Source: Porphyromonas gulae DSM 15663 (GTDB taxonomy: Bacteria; Bacteroidota; Bacteroidia; Bacteroidales; Porphyromonadaceae). From it: 64,000 bases of DNA. Position numbers and translations under genes: made by a program. Below, piece after piece: positions 17,371-25,670 of this stretch (positions are counted from its first letter, which is position 1; each line of letters opens with the position of its first letter). The stretch lies in NCBI RefSeq assembly GCF_000378065.1, contig NZ_KB899155.1, forward strand, positions 1 to 64,000, given 5' to 3'. Below the pieces are notes generated by a model that did no database searches, was not told where the DNA came from, and saw only the letters and a list, made by a program, of their open reading frames with translations.

Positions 17371-18156
17371 TTATTCATGAATAAGGTGAAAACGTTGGAG
17401 AACCTCCTCTACCCATTCATCTATCCCTGTGGATAGACGAAGTGCAGGTACGGGTGGTAAATAAGAACTGCGAAAAACGCCTTTGACGCCTCCCTGACCT
17501 AATTCTCGAGAAAACTTCACCGAATGGTAGATACGGGTATCAAACAGGTTGATCTCCTCCTCTTGGGCATATTTCGTATAGTGGTCGACAACCACAGGAC
17601 TGGCACTGCGATTGATTTTATTCCAAAGAAGCAGGAGGTCTCGAATGCGTGCGTCTTCAAAACTGAGACCCAAGTCCCGAACGGTTTGAGCATAGGCAAA
17701 ACCGGATACCAGGGACTGAGGATCGGCTTCTATGGGGGAGATGATATAATCCATCTCTATGGAGAGCTGTAAAAGGGCTTCTGTACCGGCATGCCCCGGA
17801 AAGTCAAAGATGACCAACCGTTCCTTTCGTTCCGAGCTTTCCAGATACTTTTGGACATCTTTCAAGGCCGCATCAGGGGTGGAGCGTAAAATGGGATAAG
17901 CCGGATGCCCAAACTTGGTAAAATGGACTTTGAGCTGTTCGCTCAGCTCCTTGGAAGCTTGAATGAGATTGCGTTCCCGCTCTCGAAGTTTATAGAACGA
18001 TTCCTGCGTACCGTCACAATCGACCACTACGAGAGGGAGATGCTTCTCATAGTAAAGTATGGAGGCAAGGATTTCGGCAAGAGAGCTCTTGCCGACACCG
18101 CCTTTTTGTGAGGCGAAGCCCAAATAAATGGGAGCTTGCATAGGGAGTGTTTTCAT
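17371..18156 (-). CDS. traA: ParA/MinD-family ATPase TraA
   Basis: The 261-residue product has the deviant Walker A motif SQKGGVGKSSLAE (about 16-28), VVVDCDGTQES as the switch I/Walker A' region, and VIFDFPGHAGTEALL as Walker B. This is the ParA-type ATPase that opens the tra operon of Bacteroidetes conjugative transposons and may position the transfer complex or element DNA. Starts at 18156 or 18141 are both possible. The region upstream faces mobA and is the likely origin of transfer and promoter zone. Confidence 0.88.
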   Translation of the reverse strand: MKTLPMQAPIYLGFASQKGGVGKSSLAEILASILYYEKHLPLVVVDCDGTQESFYKLRERERNLIQASKELSEQLKVHFTKFGHPAYPILRSTPDAALKDVQKYLESSERKERLVIFDFPGHAGTEALLQLSIEMDYIISPIEADPQSLVSGFAYAQTVRDLGLSFEDARIRDLLLLWNKINRSASPVVVDHYTKYAQEEEINLFDTRIYHSVKFSRELGQGGVKGVFRSSYLPPVPALRLSTGIDEWVEEVLQRFHLIHE

Positions 18157-18669
18157 GTCAGATAACTGTTTACGGAAATAACTGATTCTTGGATTTAGTG
18201 ACCGACCGATGCTCTGAGGTTGATTCGTTAGTGAATAGATAACTCAGTCTAAACTAAGCGACTGAAATCTTGATTAACTGACGGATTCAATAACTGCTCT
18301 ACATCGTGACTTTCCTACTTTTGAACCGACTTACAAACGGAGGTCGGTTGGTCTATTCTGAGTTAGGTCGGTCAGTCGGTTCTGACCTAAATCCGCTGCA
18401 AAATAAGTTGGTAAATCAGTCGCTTTCAACCCCTAGGGAAGCATCGGGAAATAGCAGGATATTCTCGGAATATCCCTTATGATGAGACTGTTACAACAAG
18501 CCTCTAACTTTGCAGAGGAATAGAAAATGGAGAACTATCTCCATCGAAGTAGCCCCCGAAGAGGGTGGATGCTTCATCAGCATCATCTCTTGATACCGGC
18601 AAGGTGTGTCTTTGTCCGACAAACTCCGTTTCTGCCGACAAAGCCCCCTTGCCTCGGTGCGAGGAGAAA
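18157..18669. other. Intergenic region between traA and mobA: candidate oriT and divergent promoters
   Basis: No supported gene lies in these 513 bases. Inverted repeats seen: AACCGAC (18324-18330) with GTCGGTT (18343-18349); TTAGGTC (18363-18369) with GACCTAA (18384-18390); GGATATTC (18457-18464) with GAATATCC (18468-18475). Closer to mobA are TTTGTC-C-GACAAA (18611-18623) and a direct repeat of CCGACAAA (18616-18623 and 18635-18642). Several ACTGA / GACTGA / GTCAGTCGG words also recur. Position directly before mobA and density of repeats fit an origin of transfer; the nick site is not determined. Confidence 0.5.
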
Positions 18670-19086
18670 ATGACTCCAAAGTCGTCATTAACCAACAATA
18701 CAGCCATGAATGAAAAGATAGAACGTTGGGACAGGTGGGATACTCGCCTACCCAATCCCAAAGACCAACAAAAGGTCATTGCCCTCTTCCACAAATCGGG
18801 AGCAGAAACAAAGTCAGACTTCGTGCGTGCCCGTCTTTTGGGAGAGAGTTTTAAGGTCATTACCGTAGACAAATCAGCCGTGGAATACTATCGTAAACTC
18901 TCCGAACTCACGGCACAAGTTCATAAAATCGGCATCCTCTACAATCAAGTTGTGAAGGCAATCAACAGCTACCACTCGGTGAAAACAGCTCAACTTTTGC
19001 TACAAAAGTTGGAGCAATATGCTTCACAGATTATTGCCCTACAAGAGCAGGCAATAGCCCTTACTATAGACTACCGCAAGCGATGA
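18670..19086 (+). CDS. mobA: Mobilization protein MobA (relaxosome accessory)
   Basis: About 138 residues, basic and helical. RVRLLGESFKV-like text (FVRARLLGESFKVITVD) is a ribbon-helix-helix DNA-binding pattern of MobC/MobA accessory proteins that open the origin for the relaxase, followed by YRKLSELTAQVHKIGILYNQVVKAIN. I chose the ATG at 18670, preceded by GAGGAG; starts at 18565 and 18706 are also in frame. It overlaps mobB by four bases, so translation is coupled. Confidence 0.8.
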   Translation: MTPKSSLTNNTAMNEKIERWDRWDTRLPNPKDQQKVIALFHKSGAETKSDFVRARLLGESFKVITVDKSAVEYYRKLSELTAQVHKIGILYNQVVKAINSYHSVKTAQLLLQKLEQYASQIIALQEQAIALTIDYRKR

Positions 19087-20354
19087 TTGCGAAGATTTCC
19101 GGCACAGCAAACCTCGGAGGAGCACTCGGCTACAACTTCAAAAAAGTGGAGGCTGAGGAGGCGACAATACTCTTGGCTCAGGGGTTGTATCAGAATACTA
19201 GTGGCAAGTACACAATGAATGAAATTCTTGCCGATATGCAAGCACTTATCCCCCAAAAATGCAGGACGAAGAATGTGGTCTTTCACTGCTCCCTCAATCC
19301 GCATCCCGATGAGAAACTATCGGACGATATTCTTGCTCGGATAGCCCAAGAGTACATGCAGGCACTCGGCTATGGCAAGCAGCCCTATATCATCTTTAAG
19401 CATAACGACATTGCACGCGAACATATTCATATCGTATCACTACGCATAGATGGAAAGGGGCGCAAACTGAATGACCAATTTGAGAAGAGACGAAGTAAGA
19501 AGATAACCGATGCCTTGGAGCAAAAGTATGGCTTGATTCCGAGTACAACTCAAAGAAAAGACCAGATAGCAACGATTCAAGGTGTGAAACAGGGGAAAGG
19601 AAATATAAAGGAACAGATCGCCTCTGTTGCCCGCTCCGTTATTTCTCACTACCATTTCTGCTCTTTGGGAGAATTCAATGCGATTCTTACTAAGTATAAG
19701 CTTGCCGTAGAGGAAGTGAAAACGGAGTATAGAGGAAAGAGATACAACGGATTGGTCTATGTCCCGACAGATGGTAAGGGGAGTAAGATCGGTACACCTA
19801 TCCATGCCTCAGAAATTGGACGAGGGGTAGGCTATTCTGCTGTTCAACATAAGATGCAGCAATCCAAACAGAACATCAAACCGCTTGTGGCAAACATACG
19901 ACAAAGGGTCTTACAGGTGATGAGAACTTCTCCCCCAACAGAGGAGGAACTGCATAGTAGACTAAAGAACGAAGGTCTACGAGCAGTTATTAGGAAGAAT
20001 AACAGTGGTCGTATCTACGGTATCACCTTCATTGACGACACTGAAGGTATCGCCCTCAATGGTTCTCGACTCGGCAAAGGCTATGCCGCCAATCAATTTG
20101 AAGCCTACTTCGCAGATACGATACACAATCGATTCTTAGATGAAAGCCTCTATGGTAAGTTGTCGGTTCCTGAGCAGATCGATAAACCATGGTCTCCTGA
20201 TTTATCATCCCAAGAGACAGAAGGCGATAACCTCTTTGACGAGGTGCTTGAAAACTTAATTAGTGATACACCTCTTCCAACAAGCAATGATGATTGGAAG
20301 GAGGCGGCTTGGCAACGCAAACTCCGAAAAAGAAGTAAATTGAAGAATAGGTAA
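19083..20354 (+). CDS. mobB: Relaxase MobB
   Basis: A 423-residue relaxase of the MobA/VirD2-like (PF03432) group. The N-terminus MIAKISGTANLGGALGYNFKK and the metal-binding segment HNDIAREHIHIVSLRIDGKG (about 103-122, with the HxH motif) are typical of Bacteroidetes relaxases; a tyrosine upstream, perhaps Y16, could be the nicking residue. It should cut and lead the element's DNA into the recipient. The usual next gene, the coupling protein, is displaced 5.3 kb downstream by a cargo island on the opposite strand. Confidence 0.92.
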   Translation: MIAKISGTANLGGALGYNFKKVEAEEATILLAQGLYQNTSGKYTMNEILADMQALIPQKCRTKNVVFHCSLNPHPDEKLSDDILARIAQEYMQALGYGKQPYIIFKHNDIAREHIHIVSLRIDGKGRKLNDQFEKRRSKKITDALEQKYGLIPSTTQRKDQIATIQGVKQGKGNIKEQIASVARSVISHYHFCSLGEFNAILTKYKLAVEEVKTEYRGKRYNGLVYVPTDGKGSKIGTPIHASEIGRGVGYSAVQHKMQQSKQNIKPLVANIRQRVLQVMRTSPPTEEELHSRLKNEGLRAVIRKNNSGRIYGITFIDDTEGIALNGSRLGKGYAANQFEAYFADTIHNRFLDESLYGKLSVPEQIDKPWSPDLSSQETEGDNLFDEVLENLISDTPLPTSNDDWKEAAWQRKLRKRSKLKNR

Positions 20355-20373
20355 TTATCCAAAGCATCGTAAC

Positions 20374-20850
20374 TTAAGCCTCAAAATGGTACAAGTCAAA
20401 GGTAATAAGGAGTAAAGCTACGAGAAGTGAAACACTAAAAAAGAGAGGAAGCCATTTGCCAATTATTGGATTAACTTTGAAGAGTGCATACCATTTCTTT
20501 TGATTTGCCTTTGCTCTAATAAAATGGAATGCATGCATATCCCCCAATTTATCTAAAATCTCAAGATTAATCATCAGTTTGACATACACTCTGTATATAG
20601 TTATGCCCATCATTGAAACTATCAGAAAGCCTAGGAACAATACTATAATCTTATTATTCTCTCCTCTGATCATTGCAAAGGCTGTGATAAACAAAGAATA
20701 GAGAAGAACTAAATAATTGAACCTTTGAGATAGTATATATTCGACAAATTCTCTTTCTGAATAAAAAGTCCAATCAGTATTCTTTAGTTGGAATTGATAA
20801 GCTTTTTGAACTTCCTCTTTTATTATAATTCTTCTTTTTCTACCATTCAT
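20374..20850 (-). CDS. Small three-helix membrane protein, last gene of the RuBisCO-like cassette
   Basis: A 158-residue protein: a cytosolic basic N-terminus (about 1-42), membrane helices at about 46-61, 68-90 and 133-152, and a soluble helical stretch between the second and third (YVKLMINLEILDKLGDMHAFHFIRAKANQKK). No family is recognised. The two close helices followed by an amphipathic segment remind me of SLATT-type membrane proteins linked to nucleotide-based conflict systems, but this is only a resemblance of layout. It starts four bases after the kinase-like gene and is clearly part of that operon. Confidence 0.65.
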   Translation of the reverse strand: MNGRKRRIIIKEEVQKAYQFQLKNTDWTFYSEREFVEYILSQRFNYLVLLYSLFITAFAMIRGENNKIIVLFLGFLIVSMMGITIYRVYVKLMINLEILDKLGDMHAFHFIRAKANQKKWYALFKVNPIIGKWLPLFFSVSLLVALLLITFDLYHFEA

Positions 20851-20854
20851 ATCG

Positions 20855-22177
20855 CTACATTTTACTCCTTTGAGTGAAAAATTCTTCTACCAGAGATTCA
20901 CACTCTATCTTTGCATCTTCAATATCTTCAAATTCAACTACCTTAAAATTATTTCTTTTACAGCACTCGATAATTCCATAATGTATTTCATTAATTCGTT
21001 TTTTTTCATCTTCTGTTTTTTTTGAGACTTCCTCACGGGTAGTCTTCATTTTCAAATCCAGCCGATCATTTATATCCCTTTTGTTGTCTAATCCTATTAT
21101 AAGACAATCTTGTTTGTTTATATTTCTCAAAAAATCTTCTGTGAGATGCATTCCCTCAATAATAATTTTCTCTCTCCTGCTTCGATAAATCTCCAGCATC
21201 TGTTCAATCATATTCGAAACATTATTTTTTTGAATATTTAATTCACTATCATCCATTCTATACGTGGATGTTTGATAAGTTTTTTTATCTCTAGTGCTAA
21301 TACGAAAAAAATTCCGAACCATATCAGTGGAAAGCACCCCTGAAAATTGATATTTATTTGATAGATGATTGGATATTATAGATTTACCAGTAAAAGAGCC
21401 TCCAACTACAACTATAATACAAGGTCTTGTATATGATGTGAAGGCATCTATTGATTTTTTTTCCCATAAATCCCTAAAATGTTTCTCAAAAGCCCATCCT
21501 AACATTGAGCTTCTTCTAAGTTTAAAACAAGGAGATAGCTTAACCCTTACCTTATTGTTATAAAAACTAACCAAAATATATTTATCGGAAAAAAGCAAGC
21601 TCCACTTCAACGCTTCTGAAAATAGACGACATTCTACATCTAAAATACCATTTTCTTTTACTTTTCTAAAATTTACTATGCTATCTTCTATATCTCTACT
21701 GTGATTACGATGTAAGTTTTTTTCTCCTAATTCAGCACTTCTACGTTTGACATATTGTTTTTCCTGAGGGTTTAATAGCAATGCTCTGATTGTAAGCTTT
21801 TGTCCTCGAGAGTATTCCTCTAAAATCTCTAGCCTTGACGGATAGTCTGAATTGCTTAACAAAGCATTACCTTTATAACCTAAGAGGAGTATTTCATTGG
21901 AGTCCACTAAGTCTTTGAAAATATCCTTATATGCCTCGTCTCTATTAGGAAAAACCTTTAATACGCCAAGTGAGGATAGTTTCAAACGAAGTAAACGAAA
22001 TATGAATAACAATACAAAAAATAACAATACAAAAAATACAACAACTATACTCCAAGTAGACAGCATATTTGAACTCTTGGCAAAAAATGTCAAAATGCTT
22101 GAAAACGCAGTTGAAACAAAAATTTCCCAAAGCTTGGGATATAAATCCGCTTGTTTATTACAACAATAAGCCCTCAT
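20855..22177 (-). CDS. Membrane protein with PLD-like region and 2-phosphoglycerate-kinase-like P-loop domain
   Basis: A 440-residue three-part protein. Two hydrophobic segments (about 20-34 and 42-63) anchor it. Residues about 70-235 (ILLLGYKGNALL, LTIRALLLNP, FSDKYILVSFYNN, AFEKHFRDLWE) look like the degenerate phospholipase-D-like domains that accompany some signalling proteins. Residues about 253-440 form a P-loop kinase: Walker A GGSFTGKS at about 259-266, STDMVRNFFR at 283-292, KKIIIEGMHL near 345, as in 2-phosphoglycerate kinases and related small-molecule kinases. The start at 22177 follows the RuBisCO-like stop by four bases; an upstream ATG would overlap that gene by 50 bases. Confidence 0.65.
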   Translation of the reverse strand: MRAYCCNKQADLYPKLWEIFVSTAFSSILTFFAKSSNMLSTWSIVVVFFVLLFFVLLFIFRLLRLKLSSLGVLKVFPNRDEAYKDIFKDLVDSNEILLLGYKGNALLSNSDYPSRLEILEEYSRGQKLTIRALLLNPQEKQYVKRRSAELGEKNLHRNHSRDIEDSIVNFRKVKENGILDVECRLFSEALKWSLLFSDKYILVSFYNNKVRVKLSPCFKLRRSSMLGWAFEKHFRDLWEKKSIDAFTSYTRPCIIVVVGGSFTGKSIISNHLSNKYQFSGVLSTDMVRNFFRISTRDKKTYQTSTYRMDDSELNIQKNNVSNMIEQMLEIYRSRREKIIIEGMHLTEDFLRNINKQDCLIIGLDNKRDINDRLDLKMKTTREEVSKKTEDEKKRINEIHYGIIECCKRNNFKVVEFEDIEDAKIECESLVEEFFTQRSKM

Positions 22178-22181
22178 AATA

Positions 22182-23195
22182 TTAAAAAAAAGATTTCCAA
22201 TGGATGACCCTATTCCAATCAATACTACCATTTTGAGTTCTAAAGTATCCGCATGCTAGATAAATAGCACTAGAACCAAATATAGGTAGAAGTTCTTTTA
22301 GTACATCTGGGGTTGTTTTCGTGAAAACTGGCCTGAATCTAGAATTATACATTTTTTGCCTATTGACTAAACATTTACAATCAAGTATGGCTTCAGAAAC
22401 AGGAGTTCCTACGTGTAAAAAATCAATCCCGGCTAATTGTCCCAAAGTACATAAAGCATCCATCGAGATGGAAGATTTTATAGCTTGATATCCGATTCTA
22501 TGCCCCCATATTGTAATTTCAGGGAAACTCTGTTTAAGTTTATAAATAGAACTTAGACCCGAAATTAAGTAATCGACCATAAAAATGCTTGTGCCCATTT
22601 CTATAAGCTCTTTCATAAAGTCAATGTCTGTAACCACAGAACTTATATTAGGCACAAAATATGCGTCATTTCCTATTGCCTTATGGATATTATAAACTTC
22701 CTTTGCCAACTTTTCTTTGGGCAAAAAGTAACATTCATCATTTTTGAAAACATTGAACCCTAAATCAACAAATCGCTCCGCTTGTGATATTTTCTCCTCA
22801 ACCGTCTGGTGATAATAAGGTTTGAATATAGTTCCAATTAAAGGAGTGGTGATTATTGACTTTTCTCCGTGGAATAATATGTCTTTCAATTTTGAGCTTG
22901 AGATATCTATCTTGTCAAGACAGATATTTCCAAAATCAGATAAGTTATGCAGGCATAAGGTCATAAACTTTTCAAAGAAAAAGTCCATTTCCCAGAATGA
23001 GTCATCAATCCAAACTTCCAAGAGGCTTCCAGAATAATGGTATTGAATCCATTTTAACTCTCCCATACCACTTGGCATTACGCTCTCATGAGAAGGATAC
23101 AACGCAAAAGTACTCCCATATTCAAACTCCCCAATGATGGTTTGAATTGGTACAGTTATCTTCTCTACTCTATACTCTAATTTTATCTGTCCCAT
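22182..23195 (-). CDS. RuBisCO-like protein (form IV-type), short
   Basis: The 337-residue protein follows the RuBisCO large-chain plan: a small N-terminal domain (about 1-110, ending in SDFGNICLDKIDIS), then a TIM barrel. Landmarks: GTIFKP at 121-126 (equivalent of catalytic Lys175 in GTIIKP), KNDE at 151-154 (KDDE: carbamylated Lys and metal-binding Asp/Glu kept), GHRIGYQAI at 231-239, HVGT at 261-264, and IFGSSAIYLACGYF near 305-318. The loop-6 lysine (GTVVGKLEG) is replaced (GTPVSEAIL), so carboxylation is not expected. It is shorter than usual (about 400-430). The real reaction is unknown; enolase-type chemistry on a phosphorylated ketose is known for other members. Overlaps the upstream gene by 13 bases. 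Confidence 0.75.
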   Translation of the reverse strand: MGQIKLEYRVEKITVPIQTIIGEFEYGSTFALYPSHESVMPSGMGELKWIQYHYSGSLLEVWIDDSFWEMDFFFEKFMTLCLHNLSDFGNICLDKIDISSSKLKDILFHGEKSIITTPLIGTIFKPYYHQTVEEKISQAERFVDLGFNVFKNDECYFLPKEKLAKEVYNIHKAIGNDAYFVPNISSVVTDIDFMKELIEMGTSIFMVDYLISGLSSIYKLKQSFPEITIWGHRIGYQAIKSSISMDALCTLGQLAGIDFLHVGTPVSEAILDCKCLVNRQKMYNSRFRPVFTKTTPDVLKELLPIFGSSAIYLACGYFRTQNGSIDWNRVIHWKSFF

Positions 23196-24178
23196 ATTTG
23201 TGTAATCATATTGGCTCGCTCTTTTGCTTTTTTCATCCGCATTGCTTCTCCCTCCTGTATCTGATCTAATGAAAAGGAACGTTTGGGACGAAGTAAAGAA
23301 GCCTCCTCAACTAAAGTTAAAAAATCCAGCGTTTTTAAGAACTGAATATCTGACATTGTAATGCCCACATAATGCCCGATCTCGAATAATTTCTCCAACG
23401 AAATGCCCTTATCCTCCCACTCAGGATAAAATAACAGGGCTAAGAGGGAGCCCAAGTAGACAGCCTTTCCGTGAGGTATTTGAATCTTATTTTCAAGGTA
23501 CCGAGCAAAAGAGTGATCGATGCCGCAACCTATCTCATGATTCTCGTTAGATCTCATAATAAGGCATTTTACAGTCAAAAGACTCGCAATCCTCCTTAGT
23601 ATGGTCTTATTATCCTCTCTTTTCAAAAGAGAACTTAATTCATCAATTTGCTCTACTGTCCAAGCAATTAATTCTTCAAAATTTTCTTGGTACTTTGAGG
23701 AATAGTCTATAATGGAAAAATATACTCCCACATATTCACCAATTCCCCACAAAGACTTCTCTATTTCATTTGACAGAAGAATCGAAAAATCAAAAATTGT
23801 TTTGCGAGGGTAAATCCCTCCCATAGAAGGCTTACATTCATTATCCTGAAGGCTATACCTATTTGTCCCAAAAGAATCATTTGCTAGTTGAGTTGGTACA
23901 GTTATCAAAGTTTTTTCCCTATTTTTTGCTTCTATCTTTCCCCTGTTATGAGCCTGAAAACCACCAATTGACAGTATGGAATCTGATGTTTTGAGCAACA
24001 TGACTTTGCTGAGTCTGTTATTGAACAACACAACATGATCGCAATCACATGATTGAAAAATAGTCTCAGCTATATTATCAGAAAATTCAACATCATATTT
24101 ACCGAAATAATCCTCCCATTGAACAAAATTTTGATTTTGTAACTGCTCGAAGAACTTCACTATCTTTTGAATATCCAT
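23183..24178 (-). CDS. Dehydroquinate-synthase / glycerol-1-phosphate-dehydrogenase-like protein
   Basis: A 331-residue protein with the layout of the iron-containing alcohol dehydrogenase / DHQ synthase superfamily, closest in feel to AraM/EgsA glycerol-1-phosphate dehydrogenases. Seen: nucleotide-binding-like SIGGFQAHNRGK (70-81), VPTQLANDSFG (94-104), GIGEYVGVYFSIIDYS (145-160, cf. GFGD..GKY..LADW), and two histidines in GIDHSF (H222) and IPHGKAV (H236) where the metal ligands lie. The usual metal-binding Asp is Glu148. The glycine-rich loop is weaker than normal, so cofactor use is uncertain. Substrate unknown; a phosphorylated sugar or triose is a reasonable guess given the neighbours. 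Confidence 0.6.
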   Translation of the reverse strand: MDIQKIVKFFEQLQNQNFVQWEDYFGKYDVEFSDNIAETIFQSCDCDHVVLFNNRLSKVMLLKTSDSILSIGGFQAHNRGKIEAKNREKTLITVPTQLANDSFGTNRYSLQDNECKPSMGGIYPRKTIFDFSILLSNEIEKSLWGIGEYVGVYFSIIDYSSKYQENFEELIAWTVEQIDELSSLLKREDNKTILRRIASLLTVKCLIMRSNENHEIGCGIDHSFARYLENKIQIPHGKAVYLGSLLALLFYPEWEDKGISLEKLFEIGHYVGITMSDIQFLKTLDFLTLVEEASLLRPKRSFSLDQIQEGEAMRMKKAKERANMITQIWDR

Positions 24179-24192
24179 TAAAATATCAGTTA

Positions 24193-25509
24193 TTAAGAGA
24201 GAAATACTCGATTATTCTCATACTCGACTTCCACAATTCCTAGCTTTATAGAGATCTTTGCAACTGAGGCATTAGCCATCTGTTTCCCCCTAAAAGAGGT
24301 CCCCTTACCCTCTATAACATTATTCAATAATATTCTACCTGTGGTTTTATGAGTTACTACAACAACTTGATTGACATTGCTTGGTAGTGAAAGGATCTCT
24401 CTCTCCCAAAATCTTCTGACCCGCTCCTGGACATCAAAAGGATTCTCTCCTCCTTCTGGATAATTATGAAAAGGATCCTCTTCATATTTATGGTATAATT
24501 CAGGAAATTGTATCTTTACTTCCTCCCTTTGAAGTCCTTCCCAAACACCATAGTCCATTTCACGCAAATCATCATTTTTTAGCAGATGTGATTGGACCTT
24601 TTGCTGTATGGTTTGAGCTGTTTCCAAACACCTAAGAAGAGGACTAGTGTAAATAAGATCGATCTTCCCCTTTTTTGATATAAAGTCAGCCACTTGTTCT
24701 GCTTGAGCCCTACCATGTTCACTTAAGATGGCATTGGTAGAACCTATAAAACGATCTCCATCTGAATTTTCTTCAGTTTCTGCATGGCGCACAAGATATA
24801 TTACCTTAGGACAATCTCTTTGGCATTGTATCTTCTTTAATTGCTCTGCTTGCGCTTTACTTAAACTATCTCGAATGGATTGGGCATTTTGCCAAGGCAT
24901 TAGTATGGTATTCTCTCCTTCCATTCCCCAAAAATCTATATGCTGTGTACATATGCTTTGCTTATAAAAAACGCATGTTTTTATTTCTCCTGCCCCTATA
25001 CTTCTCAAATACTTAGTAAAAGCCTCCATCGTTCCCCCGGTATGAGCTTCACCTGCAACCAGCAATACTCTACGCGTTAAATGAATGGGAATGTCAAAAG
25101 TAAATAACATCTTATCATGTCTCTTTTCCAGCCATTCATATTCTCGATCGACACTAAAGATTGGGGTATGGTATAAGTTATATGAAATCAAAGCTCCAAA
25201 AATAGATCCTCCTCGTCCTATACCAATAATTATTGTTGGCTCAAACTCTAAGGCTTCTATATTCCTTGCAACATTTTTGGCTGCACTCATCGCTTTTTTC
25301 ATGGTTAGTCGCCTATAAAACAAAATCTTTCCAAGAGAGAATTTAGGCAATAAGCCTTTATTTACGAGATTCTCATCCTTAGATTGTTTTACCACATTTC
25401 TGCTTAGTAGGATAAAGTGTTCCTGCATCTTGATAACAACAGTAATAATAGCTGTTAGAGCCATTATTGAGGGAATAATGATACTCGTAAAGAGGTTGTG
25501 AGCTTCCAT
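24193..25509 (-). CDS. Membrane-anchored phosphoribosyltransferase / histidine phosphatase fusion
   Basis: The first gene of a five-gene operon, 438 residues in three parts: an N-terminal membrane helix (about 8-27); a type I phosphoribosyltransferase-like domain (about 68-205) with IIIGIGRGGSIFGALISYNL and a PRPP-loop-like VLLVAGEAHTGGT (148-160); and a phosphoglycerate-mutase/alpha-ribazole-phosphatase-like domain (about 235-438) with VRHAET (H242), SPLLRCLETA, LREMDYGVWEG and VVTHKTTG (H387). In the PRPP loop the two acidic residues of the consensus are Ala152 and Gly153, so ribose binding may be altered. Phosphatase catalytic residues look intact. The anchor suggests the pathway is tethered at the inner membrane. 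Confidence 0.75.
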   Translation of the reverse strand: MEAHNLFTSIIIPSIMALTAIITVVIKMQEHFILLSRNVVKQSKDENLVNKGLLPKFSLGKILFYRRLTMKKAMSAAKNVARNIEALEFEPTIIIGIGRGGSIFGALISYNLYHTPIFSVDREYEWLEKRHDKMLFTFDIPIHLTRRVLLVAGEAHTGGTMEAFTKYLRSIGAGEIKTCVFYKQSICTQHIDFWGMEGENTILMPWQNAQSIRDSLSKAQAEQLKKIQCQRDCPKVIYLVRHAETEENSDGDRFIGSTNAILSEHGRAQAEQVADFISKKGKIDLIYTSPLLRCLETAQTIQQKVQSHLLKNDDLREMDYGVWEGLQREEVKIQFPELYHKYEEDPFHNYPEGGENPFDVQERVRRFWEREILSLPSNVNQVVVVTHKTTGRILLNNVIEGKGTSFRGKQMANASVAKISIKLGIVEVEYENNRVFLS

Positions 25510-25670
25510 GGCGAACTTTAAAAATGCAATATTAATTATATTATGCGGTAAATGTACACAAAATTTTCAGTTCTGTAATATTCCTTCAATTTAATTTCTT
25601 TTCTCTCAGTAATAACAGGTTACAAAAGTATCTTTATATTCGCTCTGACGAGAAAAATCTACAAATACAC

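Noticed and set aside
18565..18669. Longer mobA starting at 18565
   Set aside because: The extra 35 residues are unlike the family and would cover the repeats of the candidate oriT; an ATG with GAGGAG before it lies at 18670.
22182..23195. A carbon-fixing RuBisCO
   Set aside because: The loop-6 lysine is missing, the protein is short, and no phosphoribulokinase is present; a RuBisCO-like protein is the better call.
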